From: Marivirga sp. ANT-B6
GTDB taxonomy: Bacteria > Bacteroidota > Bacteroidia > Cytophagales > Cyclobacteriaceae
Length of the DNA stretch: 47,116 bases
Direction: 5' to 3'
NCBI GenBank assembly: GCA_001683905.1
Contig: LXQK01000017.1
Location: forward strand, 49,564 to 96,679
The position numbers were made by a program, and so were the translations under genes. The notes under the pieces were generated by a model that saw nothing but the letters and a program-made list of their open reading frames with translations, made no database searches and had not been told where the DNA came from. Shown here in pieces: positions 17,858 to 26,479 of the stretch. The stretch's first letter is position 1; the number at the start of each line of letters is the position of its first letter.

Positions 17858-18544
17858 ATGGTTTCCATTATTGTCCCTGCATTAAATGAATCTGCAACAA
17901 TTGACAAGACGCTGGCGAATCTGCAAAATCAACAGGGAGACCACGAAGTCATTGTTGTAGATGGAGGGAGTATAGACGATACCCTGCAGATAGCAGCGTC
18001 GTTTCCAGGCGTTCGTTGTATATCCTCACCCAAGGGTAGGGCTACACAAATGAACATGGGATCTGAATATGCCAACGGTGACATCCTTCTTTTTTTACAT
18101 GCCGATTGCCTACTTCCCAATGATGCTATCGTATCCATTGAGAAAATCCTAAAAGATCCTTCAGTAGGAAGTGGTAGCTTCTATATCCGATTTGATAGCA
18201 GACACTGGTTGTTGAATATCTATTCTTCCGTTAGCCGCATCAACCATCCCGTCTTCACTTATGGCGATCAGGGGATCTTTGTTGTCAAAGAATTATTTAG
18301 AGCTATAGGTGGATTTGAGCCCATGGCGATGATGGAAGATGTGGAGATCCAGGATCGATTACGAAAGCATAAAAGTTTTATAAAAATTTCAAAGCCAATC
18401 GAAACTTCCCATAGAAGATTTACAAGCCATGGGATATTTAAACAACAAATAAAAAATATGGTGCTCATTGGTTTATATAGGCTGGGTGTTTCGGCCGATG
18501 TTCTAAAAAGGTATTATCCAGACCCTGGCACGGCAAAAAAATAG
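17858..18544 (+). CDS. Family 2 glycosyltransferase of the TIGR04283 type
   Basis: The 228-residue protein starts 'VSIIVPALNESATIDKTL', then 'VIVVDGGSIDDT', 'GRATQMNMGSEYANG' and 'LLFLHADCLLP'. The GRAxQMNxG plus LLFLHAD pair is characteristic of TIGR04283 (rSAM/selenodomain-associated transferase 2, also annotated as arsenosugar biosynthesis glycosyltransferase). No membrane segment is evident. In other genomes the family travels with radical SAM, ArsM-like methyltransferase and TIGR04282 genes; none is present here, only the flavin reductase homologue upstream and DUF547 downstream. The acceptor is therefore unknown. The C-terminus (AKK) overlaps the terminator of the convergent gene. Confidence 0.9.
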   Translation: MVSIIVPALNESATIDKTLANLQNQQGDHEVIVVDGGSIDDTLQIAASFPGVRCISSPKGRATQMNMGSEYANGDILLFLHADCLLPNDAIVSIEKILKDPSVGSGSFYIRFDSRHWLLNIYSSVSRINHPVFTYGDQGIFVVKELFRAIGGFEPMAMMEDVEIQDRLRKHKSFIKISKPIETSHRRFTSHGIFKQQIKNMVLIGLYRLGVSADVLKRYYPDPGTAKK

Positions 18545-18570
18545 GGCCGCAAACTTTACGTTTACGACCC
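18544..18570 (-). terminator. Terminator of the DUF547 gene
   Basis: An imperfect hairpin (9 of 11 pairs, GGGccGcAAAC/GTTTaCGaCCC, 5-base loop) is followed on the minus strand by TATTTTTTT (18543-18535). This is the classic stem plus U-tract layout, downstream of the DUF547 stop at 18599. The U-tract is supplied by the poly-Lys codons at the end of the convergent glycosyltransferase. Confidence 0.6.
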
Positions 18571-18598
18571 ATTTCAACCAACCAACTTTGACCCATAT

Positions 18599-19300
18599 TC
18601 ATATATCGTTCAATGCCCAATCATAGGGATAATAAGTAACTGCATAGGATGCAGGAATTTTTTCTTTACGGTACTTATTCAAATAGGGTAAAATCGATTT
18701 AAAATCACCCTTATACCATTCAAAGATCTGTGAAACTTCAACCTTTTTTTGCCCTTGTTTAACCCTGATAAAATAAGGGTCATTAATAGCCAACTTCGTT
18801 CTTTCCTCTAGTTGCTGCTCTATCTTGCCAGCTTCATATGCAAAAGGAGCAATCTTAGGACAACCTTTTGCCGCGCATACAACGGCAAAATGTATTCGTG
18901 CATCCTGATACGGTTCCAGCAATTTCTTCTTCTCAAGTTCATTTAACGTCAGCTTTTCACCAGCAACCTGGTACTTTACTTTATCAAAAAGGCCAGGTAT
19001 ATCCATGGGAGACTTAACAGGATACTTTGAAGCAATGGCCTTGATCACAATCAAGTTATAGGCGTTAATATAAAAAGCCTTCAGCTCGTCTTTGCTAGCA
19101 CTATTAAGATCTGTTGTAGCTACCACCTGTATTAGCTCCGCCAAATCCTGCGGGTTATTTTTTATTTTTTCATAGTCAACCATTCCCCCGGAAGTATAAT
19201 TTCCTAAGAAATCGTTGATGTCTTTGGTAAACGTTGTGTTGGCAAAACCCACCACGCTCACTGAAAACTGCAATAAATAAGCAAACAAAATTTTCATCAT
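18599..19300 (-). CDS. DUF547 domain protein, exported
   Basis: Starting at the ATG at 19300 (the tracked ORF uses a GTG at 19351), the protein has 233 residues. A signal peptide (KILFAYLLQFSVSVVGFA) precedes a DUF547 domain recognisable by 'AFYINAYNLIVIKAI', 'LTLNELEKKKLL', 'IHFAVVCAAKGCPKI' and 'FEWYKGDF'. The domain has a papain/transglutaminase-like look with a conserved Cys in the 'VCAAKGCP' block, but no activity is established. DUF547 genes commonly occur near TIGR04283 glycosyltransferases in Bacteroidota and proteobacteria (recalled knowledge). It converges on the glycosyltransferase with its own terminator between them. Confidence 0.88.
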   Translation of the reverse strand: MMKILFAYLLQFSVSVVGFANTTFTKDINDFLGNYTSGGMVDYEKIKNNPQDLAELIQVVATTDLNSASKDELKAFYINAYNLIVIKAIASKYPVKSPMDIPGLFDKVKYQVAGEKLTLNELEKKKLLEPYQDARIHFAVVCAAKGCPKIAPFAYEAGKIEQQLEERTKLAINDPYFIRVKQGQKKVEVSQIFEWYKGDFKSILPYLNKYRKEKIPASYAVTYYPYDWALNDI

Positions 19301-19397
19301 CTGGGTGGCAATTTTTGCCTTAATCATCCTGCAAACCAATGAGCCTTCCACATTTATAACCTATCGAAAAAGGCAGGTTTGGTACCGAACGCTACTA

Positions 19398-19413
19398 TTG
19401 TATGTACGTACAA
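19398..19413. promoter_or_regulatory. Imperfect 16-bp palindrome in the divergent DUF547/oxidoreductase region
   Basis: TTGTATGTACGTACAA is symmetrical at 7 of 8 pairs (one T/G position). It sits between two divergently transcribed genes, about 100 bases upstream of DUF547 and 190 upstream of the FAD oxidoreductase. It has the form of a dimeric regulator's operator. No regulator gene is adjacent. Confidence 0.25.
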
Positions 19414-19599
19414 CAATCGTGCAATGTTTGTCAAAAACTTCAATTAGACGAAATTTAGATTATCCGTCGAAGCTCATTGTCAAACTATTTTCCTTATAAG
19501 CAAATACGTAAAAAATTGATGCTAAGATTGTCTGGACGCTGACATATAAATAAATAATTGCGTTCTATTATTGTAAAAAGGTTGGTATATTTAAAATCA

Positions 19600-20925
19600 A
19601 TGAAGCACATCGTAATTGTAGGCAATGGAATAGCCGGGATAACGGCAGCCAGACATATTAGAAAACTGAGCAATAACAAGATCACCATCATTTCTGCTGA
19701 ATCAGATCATTTCTATTCGCGTACTGCGCTGATGTATATCTTCATGGGGCATATGAAATATGAGCATACCAAACCCTATGAAGATGGATTTTGGAAGAAA
19801 AACAGGCTGGACCTGTTAAGGGATTATGTAGAAGCTGTCGACGTGAGTCAAAAAACACTAAAGCTACAGCGACAGGGTAAGTTTGCCTATGATATCTTGA
19901 TTATTGCCAGTGGCTCTAAATCCAACAAGTTGGGGTGGCCTGGGCAAGACCTAAAAGGGGTACAGGGCCTTTATAATCTGCAGGACCTTGAAGCAATGGA
20001 GCAAACAACCAAAACGGCCACCCGCGCTGTTATTGTAGGAGGTGGACTTATCGGTATAGAGATGGCTGAAATGCTATTGACACGCAAAATACCTGTCACT
20101 TTGCTGATTCGCGAAGAAAACTATTGGGAAAATGTGCTACCCCCGGAAGAAGCAGCCTTGGTAAGCAGGCAAATCAAATCGCATCATGTCGACCTACGCA
20201 ATAAAACCGAGCTTCAGGAGATATTATCTGATGCCAATGGGGCTGTAGCGAGTGTGTTGACGAAGAATGGCGAAGAAATACCCTGCCAACTGGTAGGTTT
20301 AACGGTCGGTGTAAGCCCCGCCATCGATTTCCTGAAAGGTAGTACCATCAAGACTGACCGGGGAATACTGGTGAATCGGTTTTTTGAAACCAATATAGAA
20401 GATATCTATGCGATCGGCGATTGTGCCCAGTTTATCGAACCTCCGATCGGAAGGAAAGCTATAGAACAGGTTTGGTATACTGGTAGGATGCATGGCGAAA
20501 CCCTTGCCTATACGATTTGTAACCAAAAGGTAGCGTATAATCCAGGCCCCTGGTTTAATTCGGCTAAATTTATGGATATAGAGTACCAGATTTATGGTGA
20601 AGTAAGCGCGCAACCTCAGGCACATGAAAAACATATTTACTGGGAGCATGAAAACGGCCAGCAATCAATCAGGATAGTTTATCACGTGGCGACGCGAAAA
20701 GTTATAGGATTTAACCTAATGGGTGTTCGGTATAAGCATGCGGTATGTAATGCCTGGCTGGAAAACGAGGCGATTATTACGGAGGTGATGCAAAACTTAA
20801 GGCATGCCAATTTTGATCCCGAATTTTTTAAAAAATACGAAGAAGATGTAGTGCATCAGTATAATTTAATGGAGCCTGAACAGCCTATTGAAGTGAGGAA
20901 AAAAAAGTTCTGGAAGATTTTTTAA
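19600..20925 (+). CDS. FAD-dependent NAD(P) oxidoreductase, partner of a membrane polyferredoxin
   Basis: The ATG at 19600 gives 441 residues starting 'MKHIVIVGNGIAGITAARH', an ideal FAD Rossmann motif; the tracked TTG start adds 14 unneeded residues. The central NAD(P) site reads 'AVIVGGGLIGIEMAEMLL', and 'IEDIYAIGDCAQF' is the second FAD motif. The family is the nitrite reductase/rubredoxin reductase/apoptosis-inducing-factor-like group. After residue 320 there is an extra ~120-residue C-terminal domain (with 'FNSAKFMDIEYQIYGEV') ending in a basic tail (KKKFWKIF). The next gene starts 36 bases later and encodes a NapH-like iron-sulfur membrane protein, so the flavoprotein probably passes electrons from NAD(P)H to it, or the reverse. 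The terminal acceptor is unknown. Confidence 0.85.
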   Translation: MKHIVIVGNGIAGITAARHIRKLSNNKITIISAESDHFYSRTALMYIFMGHMKYEHTKPYEDGFWKKNRLDLLRDYVEAVDVSQKTLKLQRQGKFAYDILIIASGSKSNKLGWPGQDLKGVQGLYNLQDLEAMEQTTKTATRAVIVGGGLIGIEMAEMLLTRKIPVTLLIREENYWENVLPPEEAALVSRQIKSHHVDLRNKTELQEILSDANGAVASVLTKNGEEIPCQLVGLTVGVSPAIDFLKGSTIKTDRGILVNRFFETNIEDIYAIGDCAQFIEPPIGRKAIEQVWYTGRMHGETLAYTICNQKVAYNPGPWFNSAKFMDIEYQIYGEVSAQPQAHEKHIYWEHENGQQSIRIVYHVATRKVIGFNLMGVRYKHAVCNAWLENEAIITEVMQNLRHANFDPEFFKKYEEDVVHQYNLMEPEQPIEVRKKKFWKIF

Positions 20926-20961
20926 GCATGAAGTGAAAACTTGGAACAGCATATAAAAAAA

Positions 20962-22545
20962 ATGATGACTAAAATAATTCAAAAGACTGGAATGGCTTTA
21001 TTTATAGCTGCCATTGCGATATTAATAGGTTCCCTTTTTATCAGTAACTACCAGCTTGCCGATGAGGTACTGAAAGAAGTAATTAGTGAAAGCCAATTAC
21101 CTCACTTTAAGCAGAATATCGAAGAAATAAAAGGCAGGACTTATACCTCGAAATTTATTTTTTTGAACGATCTGGATAAGGTTATCCAGTCAACCAACAC
21201 CAGTATCAATGACTACAACCAGATCGGCAATCAAAATCTCGACAACGTATCTTCAATAGACGACTATAATGCTGGTGAGTATAAAGTCAAACTCACTAAA
21301 AAAGCGACCCAAGGGATTTTGACTGATCACTCGCTGTTGATGTTATGGTTAACGTTTGGTTTGGGTATAATTGGTGCTCTGCTTTATATTATTCCAAAGA
21401 TTGCCAAAAGCCCAGGCATAAAAAACGACCACATCTTCCACAGTGCCAATACCAGTGGAAAGGGATGGATAGGATATATAATTGGTGGCCTTCTGATTCT
21501 CTTCTATGTGCTGCTTTACTGGTATCCGCAGTATATTACAGAATGGATCCTGTTGATGGATCCTATCAGCTATAGCCTGAATGGCGGAGAGGCAAGCCGA
21601 TGGTTTTTTTACGGCTTTCTGTACACCCTCGCTATTGTGGTGATGGGGGTAAGGATGATCATTAAATACCGGCACAGCAAATACCATATTATCCGTACTA
21701 TTTCGGTCATGTTTTTCCAAACAGCCTTTGCCTTTTTAATACCAGAGATCCTGATCAGGCTCAATCAGCCCAGCATGGATTTAAAAAATATCTGGCCGTT
21801 AAATTATAATTTCTTTTATGATTATAACCTTGAATCTTTGCTAAGCAGTGGAAACCTGGGTTTGTTTATGTTGATTTGGGGCATTTTATTGATCGTGTTA
21901 GCCGTACCGCTTTTTTCCTATTTCTATGGCAAACGATGGTACTGTTCCTGGGTTTGCGGATGTGGCGGGCTTGCCGAAACGCTTGGCGATCCATACAGGC
22001 AATTGTCGGACAAGTCAGTAAAAGCCTGGAAAATCGAACGGTGGATGATCCATGGGGTATTAGTATTTGCCATTGTAATGACATCAGCTGTATTATATAC
22101 TTTCTTTACGGGCTCGGGAAGTTTCCTGTTTATGGACTCTTATACCATAAGGCAGGTATACGGATTTTTAATTGGTGCAGCATTCGCAGGAGTTGTTGGC
22201 GTAGGCTTTTATCCATTTATGGGCAACAGGGTTTGGTGCCGGTTTGGGTGCCCGCTCGCTGCTTATATCGGGCTGGTGCAGCGATTTAAGTCGCGTTTCC
22301 GCATAACCACCAATGGTGGGCAATGCATTTCCTGTGGCAATTGTTCTACCTATTGTGAAATGGGCATTGATGTACGGTGGTACGCACAACGGGGACAAAA
22401 TATTATAAGATCCTCCTGTGTTGGCTGTGGTATATGCTCCTCTGTTTGTCCACGTGGAGTTTTAAAACTAGAAAACGGACCTGAAGCAGGCAGGTTTGGA
22501 GCCCCAATCCTGATAGGAAACAAGAGCATAACCCTTGAGAAATAA
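20962..22545 (+). CDS. Membrane-bound 4Fe-4S polyferredoxin, NapH/NosR/CcoG-like
   Basis: The start is placed at the ATG at 20962 (527 residues); the tracked TTG lies 21 bases upstream. About eight transmembrane segments are visible, with a soluble loop between the first two. Cys motifs 'WYCSWVCGCGG' and 'VWCRFGCPL' lie at membrane edges, as in NosR and NapH. Two ferredoxin motifs follow: 'CISCGNCSTYCEMGIDV' and 'CVGCGICSSVCPRGVL'. Such proteins carry electrons across or along the membrane to periplasmic reductases or assembly systems. No nap, nos or cco genes are nearby. Tight linkage with the upstream flavoprotein suggests a two-protein NAD(P)H-linked electron transfer unit. Confidence 0.88.
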   Translation: MMTKIIQKTGMALFIAAIAILIGSLFISNYQLADEVLKEVISESQLPHFKQNIEEIKGRTYTSKFIFLNDLDKVIQSTNTSINDYNQIGNQNLDNVSSIDDYNAGEYKVKLTKKATQGILTDHSLLMLWLTFGLGIIGALLYIIPKIAKSPGIKNDHIFHSANTSGKGWIGYIIGGLLILFYVLLYWYPQYITEWILLMDPISYSLNGGEASRWFFYGFLYTLAIVVMGVRMIIKYRHSKYHIIRTISVMFFQTAFAFLIPEILIRLNQPSMDLKNIWPLNYNFFYDYNLESLLSSGNLGLFMLIWGILLIVLAVPLFSYFYGKRWYCSWVCGCGGLAETLGDPYRQLSDKSVKAWKIERWMIHGVLVFAIVMTSAVLYTFFTGSGSFLFMDSYTIRQVYGFLIGAAFAGVVGVGFYPFMGNRVWCRFGCPLAAYIGLVQRFKSRFRITTNGGQCISCGNCSTYCEMGIDVRWYAQRGQNIIRSSCVGCGICSSVCPRGVLKLENGPEAGRFGAPILIGNKSITLEK

Positions 22546-22635
22546 TGGTTTCTTCGACCCGGAATCTAAATTATAAGTATATTGTCAAAAACAATAAATG
22601 TAATAATTTCTATCAATAGCGATTTATCTCTTCCC

Positions 22636-23646
22636 ATGCGAAAATTTATATGTTTTTTGGTAATTATTGCCGGTTTATCCACCGATGCCTTTGCACAAAA
22701 AACAATCGTTTATCCAACTATAGGAGAAATTCATCGGGAAGCTACATTTTTTGATAAAATCATTCCGCCCGATGCTAAAATAGAAGTCTTAGCATCGGGC
22801 TTTCAATGGTCCGAAGGCCCGGTTTGGATTAAGGAGGGAGCCTATCTCGTATTTTCCGATGTACCTCAAAATACCATCTTTAAATGGAAAGAAGGAGAAG
22901 GTATAAGTACTTTTATGAAGCCTTCCGGTTATACAGGCATAGCCGCCTACAGCAATGAGCCAGGTAGCAACGGCCTTACCCTTCACCCCAACGGCCAGCT
23001 AGTCATGTGCGAACACGGTGACAGGAGAATTTCGATCCTGGACTGGAATGGTGGCAAACGAACCCTAACCGATAACTTTGAAGGAAGAAGGTTCAATAGC
23101 CCAAATGATGCTGTTTATAACAAAGACGGCGATCTATATTTTACAGATCCACCCTATGGCCTTCCAAAGCAGCAAAATGACCCTGGCCGGGAAATGGATT
23201 ACGCCGGTGTTTTTCGTCTCTCCAAAAATGGAAAGACCACGTTATTGACCAATGAAATGACCTTCCCAAATGGTATTGCTTTTTCTCCTGATGAAAAGAC
23301 TTTATATGTAGCCCAATCTGATGCTAAAGCCGCTATATGGAAAGCTTTTCCGGTACTTAAAGATGGGTCTCTGGGAAAGGGAAAGATATTCTACGATGCC
23401 ACTGCTTCTGTGGGAAAGAAGAAGGGAATGCCCGACGGCATGAAATTAGACAAAGATGGCAATATTTTTGCCACGGGCCCGGGGGGCATAATCGTATTTT
23501 CACCGGACGGCAAAGTCCTCGGAACAATTAGTCCGGGAGAAAACCCGTCTAATGTAGCCTGGGGCGACGATGGGTCAGTGCTTTATTTTACCGTCGACAT
23601 GTATCTGTGTCGGATCAAAACCAGTACCCTAGGAGATGGTTGGTAA
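22636..23646 (+). CDS. Exported SMP-30/gluconolactonase-like beta-propeller protein
   Basis: The ATG at 22636 gives 336 residues with a signal peptide (RKFICFLVIIAGLSTDAFAQ); the tracked TTG start adds 18 residues in front of it. The SGL propeller is shown by 'GFQWSEGPVW' (metal-ligand Glu), 'SNGLTLHPNGQLVMCEHGDRR', 'SPNDAVYNKDGDLYFTDPPYG', 'PNGIAFSPDEKTLYVAQS' and 'PDGMKLDKDGNIFATGPGG'. These supply the usual Glu/Asn/Asp metal ligands of lactonases such as gluconolactonase. Periplasmic lactone hydrolysis is inferred; the substrate is unknown. It follows the polyferredoxin gene after 90 bases and converges on the M16 peptidase with a 1-base gap. Confidence 0.9.
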   Translation: MRKFICFLVIIAGLSTDAFAQKTIVYPTIGEIHREATFFDKIIPPDAKIEVLASGFQWSEGPVWIKEGAYLVFSDVPQNTIFKWKEGEGISTFMKPSGYTGIAAYSNEPGSNGLTLHPNGQLVMCEHGDRRISILDWNGGKRTLTDNFEGRRFNSPNDAVYNKDGDLYFTDPPYGLPKQQNDPGREMDYAGVFRLSKNGKTTLLTNEMTFPNGIAFSPDEKTLYVAQSDAKAAIWKAFPVLKDGSLGKGKIFYDATASVGKKKGMPDGMKLDKDGNIFATGPGGIIVFSPDGKVLGTISPGENPSNVAWGDDGSVLYFTVDMYLCRIKTSTLGDGW

Positions 23647-23647
23647 T

Positions 23648-24916
23648 TTATTTTTTCCTCCCATTGGAATCGATCTTTATGGTATCCTCAGGCACGAAGG
23701 TTAGAAAGCTCAGCTCCTCCTCACGAAACATTTCCTGTGCTATATCCTGTAATTCCTGAGCAGATACCTTCCTTATACAGTCAAAGATATATTCCAGGCT
23801 ATCAATTTTTCCGGTATCCAGTATACTTTTCCCCATCATAAGCATCAGATTGATGTTGTTCTCTTCTGCCATGGCAAGCTGACCCATGAGCTGCACCTTG
23901 GCCCGATGCAGTTGCATATTGCCAAGAATGTGATCGCGCAGGTACCTAAGTTCTTTCAGCACCAGTTTCACGCTTCTGTCAAGCTGGCCTGGCTCTGTGC
24001 CAAAAAATATCGCAAAAAGTCCGGTGTCGATATAAGTTTGATAGCTTGCATCTATCGCATATACAAAGCCATATTTCTCCCGCAGCGCGAGGTTAAGCCT
24101 CGAATTCATACCCGGGCCACCCAGGATGTTGATGAGCGTAAAAAAAGGCAGTCGCTTTTCGTCCTTATAACTATAGGAAGCCCTGCCAATCGCACACTGG
24201 GCCTGGGTAAGGCTACGGGGCACAATTAGATTTTGTGGCTTATAGTTGCTGAATTGTACCCTTTTCCGTTTGGCATTGAAAGCAGGTAAGTCTTTGAGGT
24301 ATTTCTCTGCAACCTTCAATACTTTGTTAAATGACAGACTCCCAACATAAGAAAAGACGATGCGCTCGCTATGCAAATTATGCGCTAAAAAAGCTTCAAA
24401 GTTATCCTTCTTAAAATTCTTTACCGTTTCGCCAGTTCCCAGTATATTTTTCCCAAGCGGGTGGGTTGGAAAAATCAGTTCATCAAAATCATCCTGAATA
24501 GCATCTTCCGGTGCATCATAATACATAGCCATCTCTTCCAGAATGACCTTACGCTCCTTTTCGATTTGCTTTTCAGGAAATATAGAATGAAATGTGATAT
24601 CAGTTAATAATTCAAGGGCATGCTCAAAATAATGATCAAGTACAGAGGCGTAAAAGCAAATCTTTTCTTTGGTGGTATAGGCGTTCAATTCTCCACCGAC
24701 CGAATCCAATCGGTTGAGAATATGAAAGGCTTTTCTTTTCTCGGTCCCCTTAAAAGCCATGTGCTCCCAGAAATGGGCAAGCCCTTGCTCATCGGCGCTT
24801 TCGTCGCGGCTGCCGACATCCAGTACAAATCCGCAATGGACAATTTTGGTGTTGCTAACCTGTTTGTGTACTAATCTAATCCCGTTGGGGAATGTGTGAA
24901 GTTCGTAATCTACCAT
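23648..24916 (-). CDS. M16-family zinc metalloprotease (PqqL/insulinase/mitochondrial processing peptidase-like)
   Basis: The start is taken at the ATG at 24916 (422 residues; 'MVDYELHTFPNGIRLV'), not the TTG at 24934. The inverted zinc motif HxxEH is present as H48-F-W-E51-H52 within 'GLAHFWEHMAFKGTEKR', and the distal Glu lies in 'VILEEMAMYYDAPED'. A typical N-terminal catalytic half is followed by the inactive homologous half, with 'NILGGPGMNSRLNLALREKYG'. It has no signal peptide, so it is probably cytoplasmic. Single-chain length is normal for the 45-kDa M16B group. Confidence 0.93.
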   Translation of the reverse strand: MVDYELHTFPNGIRLVHKQVSNTKIVHCGFVLDVGSRDESADEQGLAHFWEHMAFKGTEKRKAFHILNRLDSVGGELNAYTTKEKICFYASVLDHYFEHALELLTDITFHSIFPEKQIEKERKVILEEMAMYYDAPEDAIQDDFDELIFPTHPLGKNILGTGETVKNFKKDNFEAFLAHNLHSERIVFSYVGSLSFNKVLKVAEKYLKDLPAFNAKRKRVQFSNYKPQNLIVPRSLTQAQCAIGRASYSYKDEKRLPFFTLINILGGPGMNSRLNLALREKYGFVYAIDASYQTYIDTGLFAIFFGTEPGQLDRSVKLVLKELRYLRDHILGNMQLHRAKVQLMGQLAMAEENNINLMLMMGKSILDTGKIDSLEYIFDCIRKVSAQELQDIAQEMFREEELSFLTFVPEDTIKIDSNGRKK

Positions 24917-25236
24917 AAACAATTTCAGCGGCAAAATTAATCAATTAGTTGGATATATAGCTACTTCCACTATTTTCTTCACATGTGGTAGTCGATTTCA
25001 TGATAATCAAAAAAAAAAGCAAGCATCCAAAAAACATTCTTACCCGATTAAGGGATAATAAGTAGGTTATTTTTTATGACCTGTCTCCGGGGGCATGTCA
25101 TAAAATAGTGCTAGATACCGATAAATACTTGCTGTAATATTGAAGTTTTACGCCTTCCTGGCAGATTTTTATGAACCTGAAACTATGCATAGTCAAAAAT
25201 TAATACACATACTTTAGCTGGTTAATATCATTTTAT
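24917..25236. other. 320-base gene-free divergent interval with one hairpin
   Basis: This stretch separates the M16 peptidase (minus) and the GT4 glycosyltransferase (plus). It is AT-rich with a poly-A tract near 25010 and contains the hairpin at 25072-25105. TACTTTAG at 25210-25217 is a 7/8 match to the Bacteroidetes -7 element and could be the glycosyltransferase promoter. Nothing else was recognised. Confidence 0.45.
25072..25105. other. Perfect 9-bp stem-loop, function unknown
   Basis: TTTTATGAC (25072-25080) pairs with GTCATAAAA (25097-25105). After one mismatch the stem continues for two more base pairs, leaving a GC-rich apex (TCTCCGGGGG). It lies about 130-165 bases upstream of the glycosyltransferase and 160 upstream of the M16 peptidase, so it is not at a gene end. 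It could be a regulator site, an attenuating leader or a small RNA terminator. Confidence 0.4.
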
Positions 25237-26370
25237 ATGAAAATAGGGTTTGATGCAAAAAAAGCTTTTGAGTCGCAGGAAGGGCTTGGCAATTATAGTA
25301 AGTTTATTATTCGTGCTTTAAGTGAAAATCACCAGGACCATGATTATTTGCTATATACGCCTAAACTGGTCATGCACCAGGAAGCCAAGACGATGTTAGC
25401 GCCTGAAAATGTACACGTCAGAACGCCTTCAAAGGTGATTTCCAAAATGAATCTGAGTAGTATCTGGCATAGCACTATCTTGGCGAATACTGCCGTAAAA
25501 GACGGAATAGACATCTTTCATGGTCTCTTCAATGAATTGCCACTTGTGACCAACAGAAAGTTGAAGACGGTCGTATCAGTACATGACGTACTGCCCTTTA
25601 TACATCCCGAGGTCTACTCGATCCTGGATCTGGAGATCATGCGCAGGAGGATAAAACATGCCTGCCAGGTGGCTGATAGGATTATAGCTGTCAATAGCCA
25701 GATAGCAAATGATCTTCAGGAATACCTACATATTGCGCCACAAAAGATTGAGGTGATTAATCAAGGATGTGATCCGGGATTTCACAAGGAATATGCACCG
25801 CTCGAACTCAATAAAATCATCGACAAATACCGGCTACCACAAGATTATATGCTAAATGTTGATAGTGCCTCCACCTGGCACAATACGTTGTTGATTCTGC
25901 AGGCCATGGAGCTAGAGCCCAACCTGGATATACCCCTCGTAATTATCGGAGAAGATTCATTTTATAAAAAGACACTACTCAAATTTGCAAGAGACAAAGG
26001 CCTAAGCAGTAAGGTGATCTTCCTACATCATGTGGAAAAAGAGGATTTACCGAAATTATACCAGTTGGCCAAAGTGTTTGTATATCCTCCAAAAGTTGAG
26101 TTAGGCTGCCTTCCTATCATTGAAGCTCTGTGTTCTAAGGTTCCTGTCATAACTACCAAGGGAACCTGCTTCTTTGAAGCAGGTGGTCCGGCCTCTATTT
26201 ATATCAATCCCGATGACCCGGAGGAACTAGCGGAAGCCATCATGGGTGTCATCAGCAACGCCTCCATAGCAGGAAAAATGATTTTGAAAGGTGAATCTTA
26301 TGCCTGCCAGTATAGTGAAAAGAAAATTGCCAACGAACTGATGTTCCTTTATAAAAAATTGGTCGTGTAA
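25237..26370 (+). CDS. Group 1 (GT4) glycosyltransferase
   Basis: The 377-residue GT-B fold protein starts 'MKIGFDAKKAFESQEGLGNYSK', the N-terminal GT4 loop that contacts acceptor and nucleotide sugar. It has 'VVSVHDVLPFIHPE' and 'IIAVNSQIANDLQEYL' in the first half. The second half has 'LPKLYQLAKVFVYPPKVELG' and the donor-binding 'GCLPIIEALCSKVPVIT', where the family Glu of the EX7E motif is present (E in 'IIEALC'). It would transfer a sugar from an NDP-sugar to an envelope glycan, but the specificity is unknown. It stands alone rather than in a polysaccharide cluster. Confidence 0.9.
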   Translation: MKIGFDAKKAFESQEGLGNYSKFIIRALSENHQDHDYLLYTPKLVMHQEAKTMLAPENVHVRTPSKVISKMNLSSIWHSTILANTAVKDGIDIFHGLFNELPLVTNRKLKTVVSVHDVLPFIHPEVYSILDLEIMRRRIKHACQVADRIIAVNSQIANDLQEYLHIAPQKIEVINQGCDPGFHKEYAPLELNKIIDKYRLPQDYMLNVDSASTWHNTLLILQAMELEPNLDIPLVIIGEDSFYKKTLLKFARDKGLSSKVIFLHHVEKEDLPKLYQLAKVFVYPPKVELGCLPIIEALCSKVPVITTKGTCFFEAGGPASIYINPDDPEELAEAIMGVISNASIAGKMILKGESYACQYSEKKIANELMFLYKKLVV

Positions 26371-26479
26371 ACTTCTCCGGGTCAATCTTTAGTCGCCGAC
26401 GCCGTTATATTTTCTAAGTTTTGATTACCTTCATGTTTTCGCACATATTAGTCCATTAACTTCTTAAAAGTAAGTTCTT

